Assembly: GCF_002688565.1 (NCBI RefSeq)
Contig: NZ_CP024011.1
Coordinates: 1,426,001 to 1,490,000 of the forward strand
Direction: 5' to 3'
DNA: 64,000 nucleotides
Source of the DNA: Acinetobacter sp. LoGeW2-3
GTDB taxonomy: Bacteria; Pseudomonadota; Gammaproteobacteria; Pseudomonadales; Moraxellaceae
The position numbers and the translations under genes are program-made. Position 1 is the stretch's first letter, and the number at the start of each line of letters is the position of its first letter. The notes under the pieces were generated by a model that was given only the letters and a program-made list of their open reading frames with translations, was not told the origin of the DNA and did not search any database. Shown one piece after another: positions 9,389 through 17,704 of the stretch.

Positions 9389-10276
9389 TTACCAGTGCTC
9401 ACCCGGGAAGATACGCGCATATGCTTTCTGTACCCAGTTCAGTTTCTGCGGTTCACCCACAGAAGCAGATGAACTTGGGAACAGATTGTAGCCGATCGAC
9501 ATCAGTTTGTTGTTAATGTCCGGCGCAATTGCATAAGTAATTGACGCTAAACGCCCCAAACCAGTCGCGACTTTTTTCGGACGTTTCACAATCGCATGCG
9601 CAATCAGGTCAGATGCTTCTTCAGGAGAAAGCGTCGGTACATATTTATAGATTTTGGTTGGTGCAATCATTGGGGTACGCACCAATGGCATATAGATAGA
9701 AGTAATCGCGATTTTATGTGAGTTCACTTCTGCTGATAGACAGCGACTGAAGGCATCTAATGCCGCTTTTGATGCTACATAAGCAGAGAAGCGGGTGGCA
9801 TTCGCCAATACCCCAATTGAACTGATGTTGATGATATGCCCCTGACGACGAATCATCATATGCGGCAGGATATTCATCACCAAACGTACAGCGCCAAAAT
9901 AATTCAGCTGCATGGTACGTTCAAAGTCGTGGAAACGCTCGGTGGATTCATGCACGGCACGACGGATCGAACGACCCGCGTTATTAATGAGAATATCAAT
10001 ATGGTCGACCGAAGCCAGAATCTGTTTGGAGACTTCATCAATGGCGTCAAGATTATTCAGATCACAAGGGAATACTGAAGCCATGCCCCCTTTCGCTTCA
10101 ATTTCTTCTTTTACCTGATCCAGGGTTTCTTTAGTACGTGCTACTAGCAGGACATGCGCACCTGCATTTGCCAGACGGTGTGCTGCTGTCAGACCAATAC
10201 CGCTGGATGCACCAGTAATGAGGATGGTTTTGCCTTGAACTCGTTTCTGTAGATGTTTCTGTAGTCTGGATTTCAC
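9389..10276 (-). CDS. Short-chain dehydrogenase/reductase (SDR) family protein
   Basis: A 295-residue classical SDR. It has the NAD(P)-binding TGASSGIG motif near residues 20-27, the NNAG motif (LINNAGRSIRR), the catalytic Ser in INISSIG and the YVASK form of the YxxxK motif. The substrate is unknown. The C-terminal extension (GRLASITYAIAPDINNKLM) resembles SDRs linked to lipid or wax/acyl metabolism in Acinetobacter, which is only a hint. It starts with GTG at 10276, preceded by an AGGA ribosome site. It appears to be a single-gene unit with terminators on both sides. Confidence 0.85.
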   Translation of the reverse strand: MKSRLQKHLQKRVQGKTILITGASSGIGLTAAHRLANAGAHVLLVARTKETLDQVKEEIEAKGGMASVFPCDLNNLDAIDEVSKQILASVDHIDILINNAGRSIRRAVHESTERFHDFERTMQLNYFGAVRLVMNILPHMMIRRQGHIINISSIGVLANATRFSAYVASKAALDAFSRCLSAEVNSHKIAITSIYMPLVRTPMIAPTKIYKYVPTLSPEEASDLIAHAIVKRPKKVATGLGRLASITYAIAPDINNKLMSIGYNLFPSSSASVGEPQKLNWVQKAYARIFPGEHW

Positions 10277-10524
10277 GTTTGTTATTCCTGAAATATGCTG
10301 TAGGTTTACGTTTTTCTTATTTAGTTTTTACGTAGGTATGCACGAAAGATCGTACACAATGGAGTAGGTATATGATAACGAATTATGCAGGAAAATCCAG
10401 CGATTAAGTTGTTGAAAATAAGAGAATTTTTAGAGTAATTGCTCTATTTTTAAACTACGTTTCAATTAATTTTTATTCTGTTCTAACCATAAGATAAAGC
10501 TCATAAAAAGTAAAGTGACATAAA

Positions 10525-10552
10525 AAAACTCCATCAAAAATGATGGAGTTTT
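10525..10552 (-). terminator. Rho-independent terminator after metY
   Basis: The stem ACTCCATCA/TGATGGAGT (loop AAAA) is flanked by A and T runs and lies about 18 bases past the metY stop on the minus strand. Confidence 0.8.
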
Positions 10553-10569
10553 GTGCCTCAAAAGAGGGC

Positions 10570-11847
10570 TTAGACGGCTGCGAGCGACTGTTCCAGATCG
10601 GCAATCAGGTCATCAATGTGTTCAATCCCGATAGAAAGACGAACCATATCTTCACTCACGCCAGCCGATTTAAGTTCTTCTGGATTGAGCTGACGATGGG
10701 TCGTGGTTGCTGGATGGCAGGCCAGACTCTTGGCATCCCCAATATTGACCAGACGGGTGAACAGTTGCAGGGCATCGATAAAACGTGCACCACCTTCACG
10801 CCCGCCTTCTACACCAAAGGTCAGAATAGCAGACGGTTTCCCTTTCACATATTTCTGTGCCAAAGCATGCTGAGGATGATCTTTCAGACCGGCATAATTC
10901 ACCCATTTTACTTTCGGATGATTTTGCAAATATTCCGCAACTTTAAGTGCATTTTCAGTATGGCGCTCCATACGCAGACTCAAAGTTTCCAAACCTTGCA
11001 AAATCAGGAATACATTCTGTGGGCTGATCGCTGCACCGGTATTACGCAGTGGCACAACACGGGCACGGGCGATATACGCTGCTTCACCCAAAGCTTCCAC
11101 ATAATTGACACCATGGTAACTTGGGTCAGGCGTATTTAGGGCAGGGAAGCGCTCAGCATGTTGGCCCCATGGGAACTTACCGCTATCGACGATGATGCCG
11201 CCAATCGAATTACCGTGACCGCCAATATATTTGGTCAGTGAATGCACTACGATATCTGCGCCGAAATCAAAAGATTTCTGGAGTACTGGAGTTGCCACAG
11301 TATTGTCGACAATCACTGGTACACCATATTCATGCGCAATCTTAGAAATCGATTCCAGATCGATAATATTGCCTAGCGGGTTACCAATCGATTCAACAAA
11401 CACCAGTTTGGTCTTGTCATCAATTAGACTACGTAATGCTTCCGGATCTTGATAATCAAAGAAGCGAACTTCAATGCCTTGCTTTGGCAAGGTATGTGCA
11501 AACAGGTTATAAGTGCCACCATATAAAGTAGACACAGAAGCAATATTGTCACCGGCTTCAGCAATGGTCTGAATTGCATAGGTGATGGCTGCCATACCAG
11601 AGGCCAGTGCCAGTGCCCCAATTCCGCCTTCAAGTGCAGCAATACGTTGTTCCAGTACCGCCGTGGTCGGGTTCATAATACGGGTATAAATATTCCCCTG
11701 AACTTTTAAATCAAACAGGTCTGCGCCATGCTGGGTATTATCAAAGGCATAAGAGGTAGTTTGATAAATCGGAACAGCAACTGCTTTGGTCGTTGGTTCT
11801 GGGCTATATCCTGCGTGAATCGCTAAAGTTTCTGCTTTATAAGTCAT
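10570..11847 (-). CDS. metY: O-acetylhomoserine aminocarboxypropyltransferase (sulfhydrylase)
   Basis: A PLP enzyme of the Cys/Met gamma-family, about 425 residues. It makes homocysteine from O-acetylhomoserine and sulfide, the direct sulfhydrylation route to methionine. Visible are PVIVDNTVATPVLQ, the PLP-lysine region DIVVHSLTKYIGGHG (Lys within SLTKY), a long MetY-type insert (HAERFPALNTPDPSYHG), and ACHPATTTHRQL near the C-terminus. I choose the ATG at 11847 (MTYKAETLAIHAG) because homology starts there. An in-frame extension to 11934 encodes a hydrophobic stretch with no counterpart in the family. It is divergent from ettA and ends in its own terminator. Confidence 0.92.
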   Translation of the reverse strand: MTYKAETLAIHAGYSPEPTTKAVAVPIYQTTSYAFDNTQHGADLFDLKVQGNIYTRIMNPTTAVLEQRIAALEGGIGALALASGMAAITYAIQTIAEAGDNIASVSTLYGGTYNLFAHTLPKQGIEVRFFDYQDPEALRSLIDDKTKLVFVESIGNPLGNIIDLESISKIAHEYGVPVIVDNTVATPVLQKSFDFGADIVVHSLTKYIGGHGNSIGGIIVDSGKFPWGQHAERFPALNTPDPSYHGVNYVEALGEAAYIARARVVPLRNTGAAISPQNVFLILQGLETLSLRMERHTENALKVAEYLQNHPKVKWVNYAGLKDHPQHALAQKYVKGKPSAILTFGVEGGREGGARFIDALQLFTRLVNIGDAKSLACHPATTTHRQLNPEELKSAGVSEDMVRLSIGIEHIDDLIADLEQSLAAV

Positions 11848-12055
11848 GATGATTGATCTTCTTGTGTTTTTACTATGATGAAACTGGTCAAATATTAGCA
11901 CTTGAAATATGAAGAAAAGTGCATATTTATTCAAATGAATATCTTAATTAACGATATAGCATCAACAAAATAATGCAAGTTCAAGTGCGAGTAGTTCTGT
12001 TTGAAAAATAAACAGGATTAAACTTGTAACAAGGCATTAACTTCACCGGAATGGC

Positions 12056-12084
12056 TTATGTTTTCGAGACATTCTGCGTATAAT
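12056..12084 (+). promoter_or_regulatory. ettA promoter (-10 TATAAT)
   Basis: A perfect TATAAT at 12079-12084 follows a weak -35 (TTATGT, 12056-12061, spacing 17). Transcription would start about 12091, leaving a leader of about 75 bases before the ettA start. Confidence 0.6.
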
Positions 12085-12100
12085 AGCCGATTATTTTTTC

Positions 12101-12155
12101 GCTCATGATTGAGCAGGGGGATGCTGTTTGTTCCCCCATTTGGTTTTTCAATTGA
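12101..12155 (+). promoter_or_regulatory. Structured ettA leader with possible upstream ORF
   Basis: Two hairpins sit back to back: GCTCA/TGAGC (12101-12114) and GGGGGA/TCCCCC (12116-12137). The second is followed by a TTTGGTTTTT stretch. An ATG at 12105 opens a 16-codon frame (ending Trp-Phe-Phe-Asn) whose TGA at 12153-12155 overlaps the ettA ribosome site GAGGAG (12154-12159). The small frame has no ribosome site of its own. Regulation is an inference. Confidence 0.4.
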
Positions 12156-12165
12156 GGAGTCCTAC

Positions 12166-13827
12166 GTGGCCCAATATATTTATACGATGAACCGAGTGTC
12201 TAAGATGGTTCCGCCGAAGCGCGAAATCCTCAAGGATATCTCCTTATCATTTTTCCCAGGCGCAAAAATTGGTGTGCTTGGTCTAAACGGTGCAGGTAAA
12301 TCTACTTTGCTTCGTATTATGGCGGGCGTAGATAAAGATTTCTCTGGTGAAGCTCGTGCACAACCAGGTATCAAAATCGGTTACCTCGAGCAAGAGCCAC
12401 CACTTGATCCAAGTAAAGACGTTCGCGGCAACGTTGAAGATGGTTTACGTGAACCACTTGATGCATTAGCGCGTTTGGATGAGGTTTTCGCTGAATATGC
12501 ATCTGAAGATGCAGACTTTGATGCACTTGCGAAAGAGCAGGAAAAATTAGAAGCGATTATCCATGCTTGGGATGCACATAATATTGTGAACCAAATGGAT
12601 CAAGCAGCAGCTGCCTTGAACCTTCCTGCATGGGATGCAGATGTCACTAAGCTTTCTGGTGGTGAACGCCGTCGTGTTGCTTTGTGTCGTTTATTGCTTT
12701 CTAAACCAGACATGTTGCTTCTAGACGAACCGACGAACCATTTGGATGCATCATCTGTGGCTTGGTTGGAACGTTTCTTAAAAGACTTCTCTGGTACCAT
12801 CGTTGCGATTACCCATGACCGTTACTTCCTGGATAACGTTGCGGAATGGATTCTTGAGCTTGACCGTGGCATGGGTATTCCTTACCAAGGTAACTATTCT
12901 TCTTGGTTGGAACAAAAGAATGCACGTCTAGAACAAGAGCAGAAACAAGAAGAATCTTTTGCTAAAGCATTGAAAAAAGAACTTGAATGGGTTCGTTCAA
13001 ATGCTAAAGGTCAGCAAAAGAAAAACAAAGCACGTATGGAACGCTTTGAAGAGCTTAACTCACGCGAATTCCAACAACGTAACGAAACTTCTGAAATCTA
13101 TATTCCACCTGGTCCACGTCTAGGTAATAAGGTTGTAGAAGTTGAAGGGATCAGTAAGTCTTTCGGTGATAAATTACTGTATAAAGATTTAAGCTTCACT
13201 GTACCACCTGCTGCGATTGTGGGTATCGTTGGTGAAAACGGTGCGGGTAAAACCACACTATTCCGTATGATGACAGGCGAGTTACAACCTGATACGGGTA
13301 CAGTCACTTTAGGTGATTCAGTTAAAGTTGCTTATGTGGGTCAGATTCGTGACACCCTAGATAACAACAAAACTGTTTGGGAAGAAGTTTCTGGCGGTTT
13401 AGATATCTTACGTATTGGTGAATACGAAATCGCATCGCGTGCGTATATTGGTCGTTTTAACTTTAAAGGCCAAGACCAGCAAAAACGTGTAGGTCAATTG
13501 TCAGGTGGTGAGCGTAACCGTTTACAACTTGCGAAAATCCTGCAAATGGGTGCAAACGTCATCTTACTCGATGAACCATCAAATGACTTGGATATCGAAA
13601 CATTACGTGCGCTTGAGGATGCAATTCTGGTATTCCCAGGTACGGTAATGGTGATCTCGCATGACCGTTGGTTCCTTGACCGTATTGCAACGCACATCTT
13701 GTCATTCGAAGGTGAAACACCTGAATTCTTCACAGGTAACTATGCTGAATTCGAAGAATATCGCCGTAAACGCGATGGTGATGACTTGATTACCAAGCGT
13801 CAAAAATATCGCAAAATTGGTGGTTAA
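12166..13827 (+). CDS. ettA: Energy-dependent translational throttle protein EttA (ABC-F ATPase)
   Basis: A cytosolic ABC-F protein that binds the ribosomal E site and gates entry into elongation according to the ATP/ADP ratio. Length is 553 residues, close to the usual 555. It has two ABC domains. Walker A1 is GLNGAGKST (39-47), the first signature is KLSGGERRRV, and Walker B1 is LLLDEPTNHLD. A charged linker rich in Lys and Glu (about 240-320) holds the P-site tRNA interaction motif. Walker A2 is GENGAGKTT, the second signature LSGGERNRLQ and Walker B2 LLDEPSNDLD. I use the GTG at 12166 because GAGGAG lies just upstream and the family starts MAQYIYTM; an in-frame TTG at 12109 gives an unrelated extension. 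Confidence 0.94.
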   Translation: MAQYIYTMNRVSKMVPPKREILKDISLSFFPGAKIGVLGLNGAGKSTLLRIMAGVDKDFSGEARAQPGIKIGYLEQEPPLDPSKDVRGNVEDGLREPLDALARLDEVFAEYASEDADFDALAKEQEKLEAIIHAWDAHNIVNQMDQAAAALNLPAWDADVTKLSGGERRRVALCRLLLSKPDMLLLDEPTNHLDASSVAWLERFLKDFSGTIVAITHDRYFLDNVAEWILELDRGMGIPYQGNYSSWLEQKNARLEQEQKQEESFAKALKKELEWVRSNAKGQQKKNKARMERFEELNSREFQQRNETSEIYIPPGPRLGNKVVEVEGISKSFGDKLLYKDLSFTVPPAAIVGIVGENGAGKTTLFRMMTGELQPDTGTVTLGDSVKVAYVGQIRDTLDNNKTVWEEVSGGLDILRIGEYEIASRAYIGRFNFKGQDQQKRVGQLSGGERNRLQLAKILQMGANVILLDEPSNDLDIETLRALEDAILVFPGTVMVISHDRWFLDRIATHILSFEGETPEFFTGNYAEFEEYRRKRDGDDLITKRQKYRKIGG

Positions 13828-13838
13828 TCCCATCTCAT

Positions 13839-13867
13839 AAAAAAACCAGCCTAAGGGCTGGTTTTTT
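13839..13867. terminator. Bidirectional terminator between ettA and the Sel1 gene
   Basis: The stem AACCAGCC/GGCTGGTT (loop TAAG) is flanked by A and T runs on both sides. It can end transcripts of ettA (plus) and of the convergent Sel1-repeat gene (minus). Confidence 0.85.
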
Positions 13868-13879
13868 ATTTATTCGCTA

Positions 13880-14278
13880 TTAGACACTAATTTGGCTATA
13901 AGCATTCGATAGGAGTTGTGCAGCTTTCTTATGGCCTTGCTGTTTAGCTTTACCTAGCCATTCTTCAGCACGGTGATAATTACGATCTAAACCGAGGCTA
14001 CCTTTAAGATAGTATTTACCGAGTATATATTGAGCTTCTGCATGTCCACGCAGTGCTGCACTCAAGTAGTTCCAAAAAGCATTGCGTTGATAAGTCTCTT
14101 GTTGTTCTAGCTGTGCAATTTGAAAATGTTCGACTTGATGTTGCTTTAAAGTATGGCAAAGGGATTCAAACTGTAAAGCTTCTAGATAATACGTATCTGC
14201 CTCAGAAATGGAATCTTCAGTTTCTAAACTTGTTGACTCATTACGTGAAAACAGAAAATGAATGATTTTTTTAAGCAT
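13880..14278 (-). CDS. Sel1-repeat (TPR-like) protein
   Basis: A 132-residue protein with no clear signal peptide. The C-terminal half has one good Sel1-like repeat (GHAEAQYILGKYYLKGS, then AEEWLGKAKQQGHKKAAQLL), a helix pair typical of protein-protein interaction scaffolds. The N-terminal 40 residues are acidic and otherwise featureless. Its partner and process are unknown. It stands alone, convergent with ettA, and shares a terminator with it. Confidence 0.7.
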   Translation of the reverse strand: MLKKIIHFLFSRNESTSLETEDSISEADTYYLEALQFESLCHTLKQHQVEHFQIAQLEQQETYQRNAFWNYLSAALRGHAEAQYILGKYYLKGSLGLDRNYHRAEEWLGKAKQQGHKKAAQLLSNAYSQISV

Positions 14279-14597
14279 TTTTGTTCCTCACCTTTACCAT
14301 TGTTAACAATTAATTAAACTGTCCACCAAAGAATACAATATATAGCTGTTCTATTGCGGTAATTAATTGCATGCTTTTAGTCTCGTGTTTATATTTTTGT
14401 GTATTTAATAATCAAAGGCAAGGTTTAGAAATAAAAATAATTCATTTTAATAGTGAAGGAAATTAGCAAATTTATGAATTTATTGTCGTAGTCGACATTT
14501 TGATTTTGTATTACAGGAGGTTTAGTTTTACTTATAAAAAAATCTTGCATGATCATGCAAGATTTTTAGTATTCAAAATGAATCAACTAGAAAAAAA
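14279..14597. other. AT-rich intergenic region
   Basis: 319 bases between two minus-strand genes. It contains the 30-base perfect palindrome listed separately and presumably the promoter of the Sel1-repeat gene. I see no further ORF or RNA gene. Confidence 0.5.
14538..14567. terminator. Perfect 30-base palindrome, likely terminator
   Basis: AATCTTGCATGA is followed directly by its exact reverse complement, and A/T runs extend the symmetry to 30 bases. It lies 31 bases beyond the stop of the minus-strand zinc-ribbon gene and ends in a T run in that direction, so a terminator is the simplest reading. Confidence 0.7.
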
Positions 14598-14939
14598 TCA
14601 GACTTCCCACTCATGATTGCATTCACGGCACTTCCATTTTTTCTGGCTTTGCATGAAGGCTTGCATAGAGATTTTAAAGTCAGGTAAGTCTTTATAGAAC
14701 ATGAAGCCTGCAATCAGACAGATCACGAATACAATCACTGTCGCAGTCTGCAGGGTGGTACCTGCACCATCACCAAAAATCCACATCCCAATACTGATGA
14801 TCACTAGTAGAAGCAGAACAAATAAGGCAGGAACAAGCAGCACCAAGCTTTTTGGCACAACTGGACGTGCTGCTGGCTGACCTGGCTGTGCAAGCGGCAT
14901 AATTTTAGGACTTTGACATTTCGGGCAACGGTATTGCAT
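14598..14939 (-). CDS. Small zinc-ribbon membrane protein
   Basis: A 113-residue protein with a CPKC knuckle at residues 5-8 and a second pair CREC near the C-terminus (KWKCRECNHEWEV), together a four-Cys zinc ribbon. Between them are two hydrophobic helices (LVLLVPALFVLLLLVII and TATVIVFVICLIAGFMF). Both zinc-binding ends would face the same side, probably the cytoplasm. The start is the ATG at 14939, seven bases after CTGGAG. The upstream in-frame start (14960) lies beyond this ribosome site. Function unknown. Confidence 0.7.
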   Translation of the reverse strand: MQYRCPKCQSPKIMPLAQPGQPAARPVVPKSLVLLVPALFVLLLLVIISIGMWIFGDGAGTTLQTATVIVFVICLIAGFMFYKDLPDFKISMQAFMQSQKKWKCRECNHEWEV

Positions 14940-15034
14940 TGCAGCTCCAGAATTTTTCAATTTTGTCTATTTTAATCGTAATCATACAGAAAGCCAAAAG
15001 CGGCTCAAAGCTATCGTAATGAATTTCAGACAAT

Positions 15035-15066
15035 AAAAAACCCAAGTCGCAATGCTTGGGTTTTTT
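15035..15066 (-). terminator. Terminator after the tRNA-Ala/tRNA-Glu pair
   Basis: An AAAAAACCCAAG/CTTGGGTTTTTT hairpin starts about 25 bases past the 3' end of tRNA-Glu on the minus strand, with a T run in that direction. Confidence 0.85.
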
Positions 15067-15090
15067 ATTAAGATGTTGCCATCTTGAATA

Positions 15091-15166
15091 TGGCGTCCCT
15101 ACGGGGATTCGAACCCCGGTTACCGCCGTGAAAGGGCGATGTCCTAGGCCTCTAGACGATAGGGAC
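15091..15166 (-). tRNA. tRNA-Glu (anticodon TTC)
   Basis: A 76-base cloverleaf including an encoded CCA. On the minus strand the acceptor begins GTCCCTA, the anticodon loop is CTTTCAC with anticodon TTC, and the T arm is CCGGGGTTCGAATCCCCG. It is nearly identical to gammaproteobacterial tRNA-Glu. It lies 33 bases after tRNA-Ala and downstream of gltX, the gene for its own synthetase. Confidence 0.97.
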
Positions 15167-15199
15167 AATTGAGGCAAATACACAAGTAAAGCAAGACTT

Positions 15200-15275
15200 T
15201 GGTGGAGTCAAGGAGGATCGAACTCCTGACCTCTACAATGCCATTGTAGCGCTCTACCAACTGAGCTATGACCCC
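15200..15275 (-). tRNA. tRNA-Ala (anticodon GGC)
   Basis: A 76-base cloverleaf with encoded CCA. The acceptor GGGGTCA pairs with TGACTCC and contains the G-T wobble that marks tRNA-Ala. The anticodon stem-loop CTACA-ATGGCAT-TGTAG gives anticodon GGC. It is located between gltX and tRNA-Glu on the same strand. Confidence 0.96.
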
Positions 15276-15332
15276 AGTCTGTGTGAGCGCTATATTATGG
15301 ATATAACGTTCACACGTCAACTAAAAATTCAA

Positions 15333-16841
15333 TTAAGCTTCATCAACTGCATCATTTTTCGGCAGTTTTAAGCTTTCATTGAGTTTTTCCCAGACTTTCA
15401 GTTCTTTTTTACTTGGGCCGCCAACAATTTCCAGCGCATGACGCAGACGGGCAAAGGTCAGATCAGGACCAATGGTGACCATAGTTTGCATCACTGGGGT
15501 TGATGCAGTAGAACCAGCAATGGCAATAAAGAAAGCAGGCATAAAGTCACGCAGCTTGATGCCCATCTGGTTCGATAGATTCATCAAGGTTTGGCTGACA
15601 GTGTCATTGTTCCAAGTAAATAAGCTTTCCAGACGCCAGATAGCAAATTGCAGGCTTTGGCGAACCTGTTCTTCAGTCAGCTTTTTGCTTTCAAACTGTT
15701 CTTTGTTCAGCGTAGGGACGTGGTTGAAGTAATGCGCTGACCAGTTCACTGCTTCAGACAGCAGGTTGATACGCGGTTGAATCGCAGCAGCGATTTCTTC
15801 CAGTTTGGCACGGTCAGCTTTCCAAGCCATTAGGGTATCAAGTAGCTCAGCAGGAGAAAGCGCTTTGATCCACTGACCATTCAGCCAGTTCAATTTCTCT
15901 ACATCAAAAATTGGACCACCCAAAGAGACACGGTTAATGTCAAAGTGCTCAATCATCTCAGCAAGTGTGAATTTTTCACGCTCATCTGGCATTGACCAGC
16001 CCATACGACCCAAGTAATTCAACAATGCTTCTGGCAATACACCGATGTCTTTATAGTAATTAATTGAAGTTGGGTTTTTACGTTTAGATAGTTTAGATTT
16101 GTCCGGGTTACGCAGCAGTGGCATATGGCATAGGAGTGGCATGTCCCAACCAAAGTATTTGTACAGCAACTGATGCTTCGGTGCAGATGGAATCCATTCT
16201 TCACCACGAATGACGTGGGTAATTTGCATCAGGTGGTCATCGACTACATTTGCCAAGTGATAAGTTGGCAATCCATCAGTTTTCAACAGAATTTGCATGT
16301 CGACTTGCGCCCATGGAATTTCCACTTCACCACGAAGCATGTCGTTAAAGGTACATACACCTTCAGCTGGCACTTTCATACGGATCACGTGCGGTTCACC
16401 GGCTGCCAGACGACGTGCAACTTCTTCTTTAGAAAGCTTCAAGCCACGACCGTCATAACGTGGTGATTCACCACGTGCCTGCTGTTCAGCACGCATTTCA
16501 TCAAGTTCTTGTGCAGTTGCAAAGCAGTAGAAGGCATGACCTTTATCTACCAGTTCTTCTGCATATTTTTTATAGATGCTCATACGCTCTGACTGGCGGT
16601 ATGGCGCATGCGGACCACCCACATCTGGACCTTCAGACCAGTTTAGGCCTAACCAGCGCAATGAATCCAGAATCATTTTCTCAGATTCAGGCGTAGAGCG
16701 TAGCTGATCTGTGTCTTCAATACGAAGAATAAATTCACCGCCGTGTTGCTTGGCAAAACACAGGTTGAACAGGGCAATATAGGCAGTTCCTACATGGGGA
16801 AAGCCTGTAGGAGAAGGGGCAATACGAGTACGAACAGTCAT
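15333..16841 (-). CDS. gltX: Glutamyl-tRNA synthetase
   Basis: A class I aminoacyl-tRNA synthetase of 502 residues that charges tRNA-Glu. The HIGH-type motif is PHVGT at residues 15-19 and the KMSKS-type motif is KLSKR about residue 250. The RFAPSPTG-equivalent is RIAPSPTG at the N-terminus, followed by the GIGP-type [10 protein letters not shown]. The C-terminal third is the helical anticodon-binding domain. I choose the ATG at 16841 ([11 protein letters not shown]), since the in-frame extension to 16898 has no family counterpart. The tRNA-Ala and tRNA-Glu genes follow within 60 and 170 bases before a terminator. Confidence 0.96.
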   Translation of the reverse strand: MTVRTRIAPSPTGFPHVGTAYIALFNLCFAKQHGGEFILRIEDTDQLRSTPESEKMILDSLRWLGLNWSEGPDVGGPHAPYRQSERMSIYKKYAEELVDKGHAFYCFATAQELDEMRAEQQARGESPRYDGRGLKLSKEEVARRLAAGEPHVIRMKVPAEGVCTFNDMLRGEVEIPWAQVDMQILLKTDGLPTYHLANVVDDHLMQITHVIRGEEWIPSAPKHQLLYKYFGWDMPLLCHMPLLRNPDKSKLSKRKNPTSINYYKDIGVLPEALLNYLGRMGWSMPDEREKFTLAEMIEHFDINRVSLGGPIFDVEKLNWLNGQWIKALSPAELLDTLMAWKADRAKLEEIAAAIQPRINLLSEAVNWSAHYFNHVPTLNKEQFESKKLTEEQVRQSLQFAIWRLESLFTWNNDTVSQTLMNLSNQMGIKLRDFMPAFFIAIAGSTASTPVMQTMVTIGPDLTFARLRHALEIVGGPSKKELKVWEKLNESLKLPKNDAVDEA

Positions 16842-16976
16842 AGTCGGATGGAATCTAAATATAAATTTCTGGCTATTATAACGAAAAAGCCACATCACTT
16901 AATGCTTAATTCAACATTGAATGATATGGCTTTAGATCAAGAGCAAATTTGAACGTTGCGAGCAGTCAGCTATAAA

Positions 16977-17315
16977 TTAAGAATTGCTGCTAAAGAAGAA
17001 ACTTTGCAGAAAACGGCTAAAACTCTGGTTTTGTTCAGCAAAGAAGTTTTGTGATGGACGTACTTTAATTGCAGTCAAAACTTTTAGGTTTTCTTCAGGA
17101 TGCAGTTTTTTTTCAGTTTTTTGCTGCTGAATTGCTTTTTCAATTGGGGATGACTTAGTCACAGTAGTCACTGTTACTGCTGGTTTAGACACAGTAGTGG
17201 TTAACGGAGCGGTAGTATTTACAAGCTCAGGGTGCGCAACAACAGCGTGGCTGAATTGTGCGATAAATAAAATGGATAGGCTCAGGATGCCGGTCTTGAA
17301 CGTTGCAAATTTCAT
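16977..17315 (-). CDS. Small exported protein of unknown function
   Basis: About 112 residues. It has a typical signal peptide (Lys-Phe start, hydrophobic ILSLSILFIAQFSHA) with a likely cleavage after SHA near residue 22-24. The mature part is rich in Thr, Val, Lys and Gln (TTVSKPAVTVTTVTKS) and has no Cys or recognisable domain. The start at the ATG at 17315 is preceded by GAGGGAG; a TTG two codons earlier is possible. I do not recognise the family. It is divergent from the sulfate-binding protein genes and downstream of no obvious partner. Confidence 0.55.
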   Translation of the reverse strand: MKFATFKTGILSLSILFIAQFSHAVVAHPELVNTTAPLTTTVSKPAVTVTTVTKSSPIEKAIQQQKTEKKLHPEENLKVLTAIKVRPSQNFFAEQNQSFSRFLQSFFFSSNS

Positions 17316-17704
17316 GTCCAAACTCCCTCTCTTGTTGTGGTGCTGGATTTATAGTCTTAAGGGTTTTTGTTGTGTTGAACACAATTCAATCACATTTAAC
17401 CCTTAAAAAGTAGAACCAAGTCACAAAATTTACAAAAAAATTAAATATGACAATGGAAAATCGAAAAAAATCAGAGATCACTTCATAAGGGCGCTATTTT
17501 TAGCACAGGACTATGAAGAGACTATGAAGATTATATCCTAAAGTAATCGCTTGATAGGCGATAAGTATAAAAAATGCAGAGATTTGTCATTTCCAAGATA
17601 TCTAAAAATCAGAAAAACTTTGGAAGTATTGATATAAGCAGCTGATTGTTAAAAATTTTTTAAGTTTATATATTGTTTGTTAGATAAACAAAAGAGCTAT
17701 TGTA
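17316..17704. other. 389-base divergent intergenic region upstream of the first sulfate-binding protein
   Basis: AT-rich spacer between the small exported-protein gene and the sulfate-binding gene. It should carry both promoters and, if sulfur-regulated, a CysB site, but I cannot identify one with certainty. No ORF or RNA gene is convincing. Confidence 0.45.

Larger units (their letters stand above)
11848..12165. other. Divergent metY/ettA intergenic region
   Basis: 318 bases between the two divergent genes. The ettA side holds a clear -10 box and a structured leader, listed separately. On the metY side I see no SAM riboswitch-like fold and no certain promoter; a TTGACC hexamer on the minus strand (near 11888-11895) lacks a well-spaced -10. 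Confidence 0.5.

Noticed and set aside
10540-11139. A 199-codon plus-strand open frame opposite metY
   Set aside because: It overlaps the terminator and conserved metY coding sequence and has no recognisable motif.
11848-12000. A SAM riboswitch before metY
   Set aside because: No kink-turn or pairing pattern of a SAM riboswitch could be made out.
13880-14278. A defence or effector role for the Sel1-repeat protein
   Set aside because: A single Sel1-like repeat and the lack of a signal peptide or partner gene give no support.
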